DNA of 64,000 nt, from positions 1,641,138-1,705,137 of the forward strand of contig NZ_LR732707.1 of the NCBI RefSeq assembly GCF_902506555.1. Direction: 5' to 3'. This stretch comes from Sphingorhabdus sp. 109. Lineage in GTDB: Bacteria > Pseudomonadota > Alphaproteobacteria > Sphingomonadales > Sphingomonadaceae. The notes beneath the pieces are model-generated. The model was not told the origin of the DNA. It worked only from the letters and a program-made list of their open reading frames with translations, and ran no database searches. Shown one piece after another: positions 63,715 through 64,000 of the stretch (within the stretch, counting starts at the first letter, position 1; the number at the start of each line of letters is the position of its first letter). Both the position numbers and the translations under genes were made by a program.

Positions 63715-63740
63715 GGGTCCTGAAACGAGTTCAGGATGAC
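63715..63740. repeat. Third copy of the dispersed 25-bp repeat
   Basis: GGTCCTGAAACGAGTTCAGG plus ATGAC is exactly the reverse complement of 62993-63017. It lies between the DUF1294 gene and the gene at the right edge. Confidence 0.8.
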
Positions 63741-63762
63741 GATGGGAGGGGATGACGAAGTC

Positions 63763-64000
63763 CTAGTCGCCGTAAGCCAGCAACAGCGACAATGTCCAGA
63801 TTCCGCGGTCCTCGCCATAGCCGATGACATCATCCAGCTTCCAGCCGCTGCGCTCCCGGACCCAATAATATCGGATCATTGTCGGGCTGTCGAAATTCTT
63901 GAAAGAGGCGGTCACGATTTTGCGATCAAACTGGTCGACCGCCTCATCGCCATAATCGCGTATCGGCACCTCCATGGTCTCGATGGCCAGTTCCGTGATC
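63763..64000 (-). CDS. Protein with DUF3828-like C-terminus, 5' part off the right edge
   Basis: The minus frame is open from the edge to a stop at 63763; about 78 codons are seen. An in-frame ATG at 63975 exists, but the frame continues upstream (ITELAIETMEVPIRDYG), so the start is probably outside. VTASFKNFDSPTMIRYYWVR and SGWKLDDVIGYGEDRGIWTL resemble the end of DUF3828 proteins, small exported proteins of unknown function. Confidence 0.5.
   Translation of the reverse strand, partial: ITELAIETMEVPIRDYGDEAVDQFDRKIVTASFKNFDSPTMIRYYWVRERSGWKLDDVIGYGEDRGIWTLSLLLAYGD

Overview
The window looks like chromosomal DNA of an alphaproteobacterium of the order Sphingomonadales. The evidence is gene content and order: infA-maf-ribonuclease E/G, hisG-hisD-nusB-thiL, a bolA/J-domain/cobS/cobT group, a TonB receptor with a QISDxDS/EIVVTAERP N-terminus, and short palindromic repeats of the type common in this order. 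The genus is not decided. I see no rRNA, tRNA, CRISPR array, transposase, integrase or phage gene.

Layout. 1-1,431 (minus): infA, maf and the start of a ribonuclease E/G-type gene that runs off the left edge. 1,663-4,170: a TonB-dependent receptor with a Gly/Pro-rich insert. 4,276-7,336 (minus): an ABM-domain monooxygenase, a membrane protein, a JmjC/cupin-like oxygenase and a CelD/FemAB-like acyltransferase. 7,503-14,609 (minus): hisG, hisD, DUF1993, nusB, an esterase, thiL and the proton-pumping pyrophosphatase hppA with a clear terminator. 14,655-16,966: DUF2332, pirin and BolA. 17,082-23,727 (plus): J-domain protein, cobS, a class A penicillin-binding protein, cobT and a nitroreductase.

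23,941-43,574 (plus) is a five-gene locus: a secreted TPR-CHAT protease-like protein, a CHASE2 adenylate cyclase, a FecR-like exported protein, a TpsB outer-membrane transporter and a 3,909-residue TpsA exoprotein. A near-consensus cAMP-CRP box precedes it, which suggests cAMP feedback on a surface adhesin system. This is one of two candidates for an undescribed system.

43,633-49,381 (plus): cysS, a 2-hydroxyacid dehydrogenase, an acetolactate-synthase-like ThDP enzyme and an aldehyde dehydrogenase.

49,592-59,322 (plus) is the second candidate. It is a tightly coupled four-gene operon: a pentaheme cytochrome c, a lipoprotein with two HbpS/GlcG-like domains, an outer-membrane beta-barrel, and a decaheme cytochrome fused to a C-terminal beta-propeller. 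This resembles a porin-cytochrome electron conduit, but its gene set does not match the Mtr, Pio or Geobacter types.

59,443-64,000: a glycine-zipper protein, a short-chain dehydrogenase, two tandem paralogous 40-residue hydrophobic peptides flanked by hairpins, a nuclease, small membrane proteins, a DUF1294/excalibur protein and a partial gene at the right edge. Dispersed 25-bp repeats lie here.
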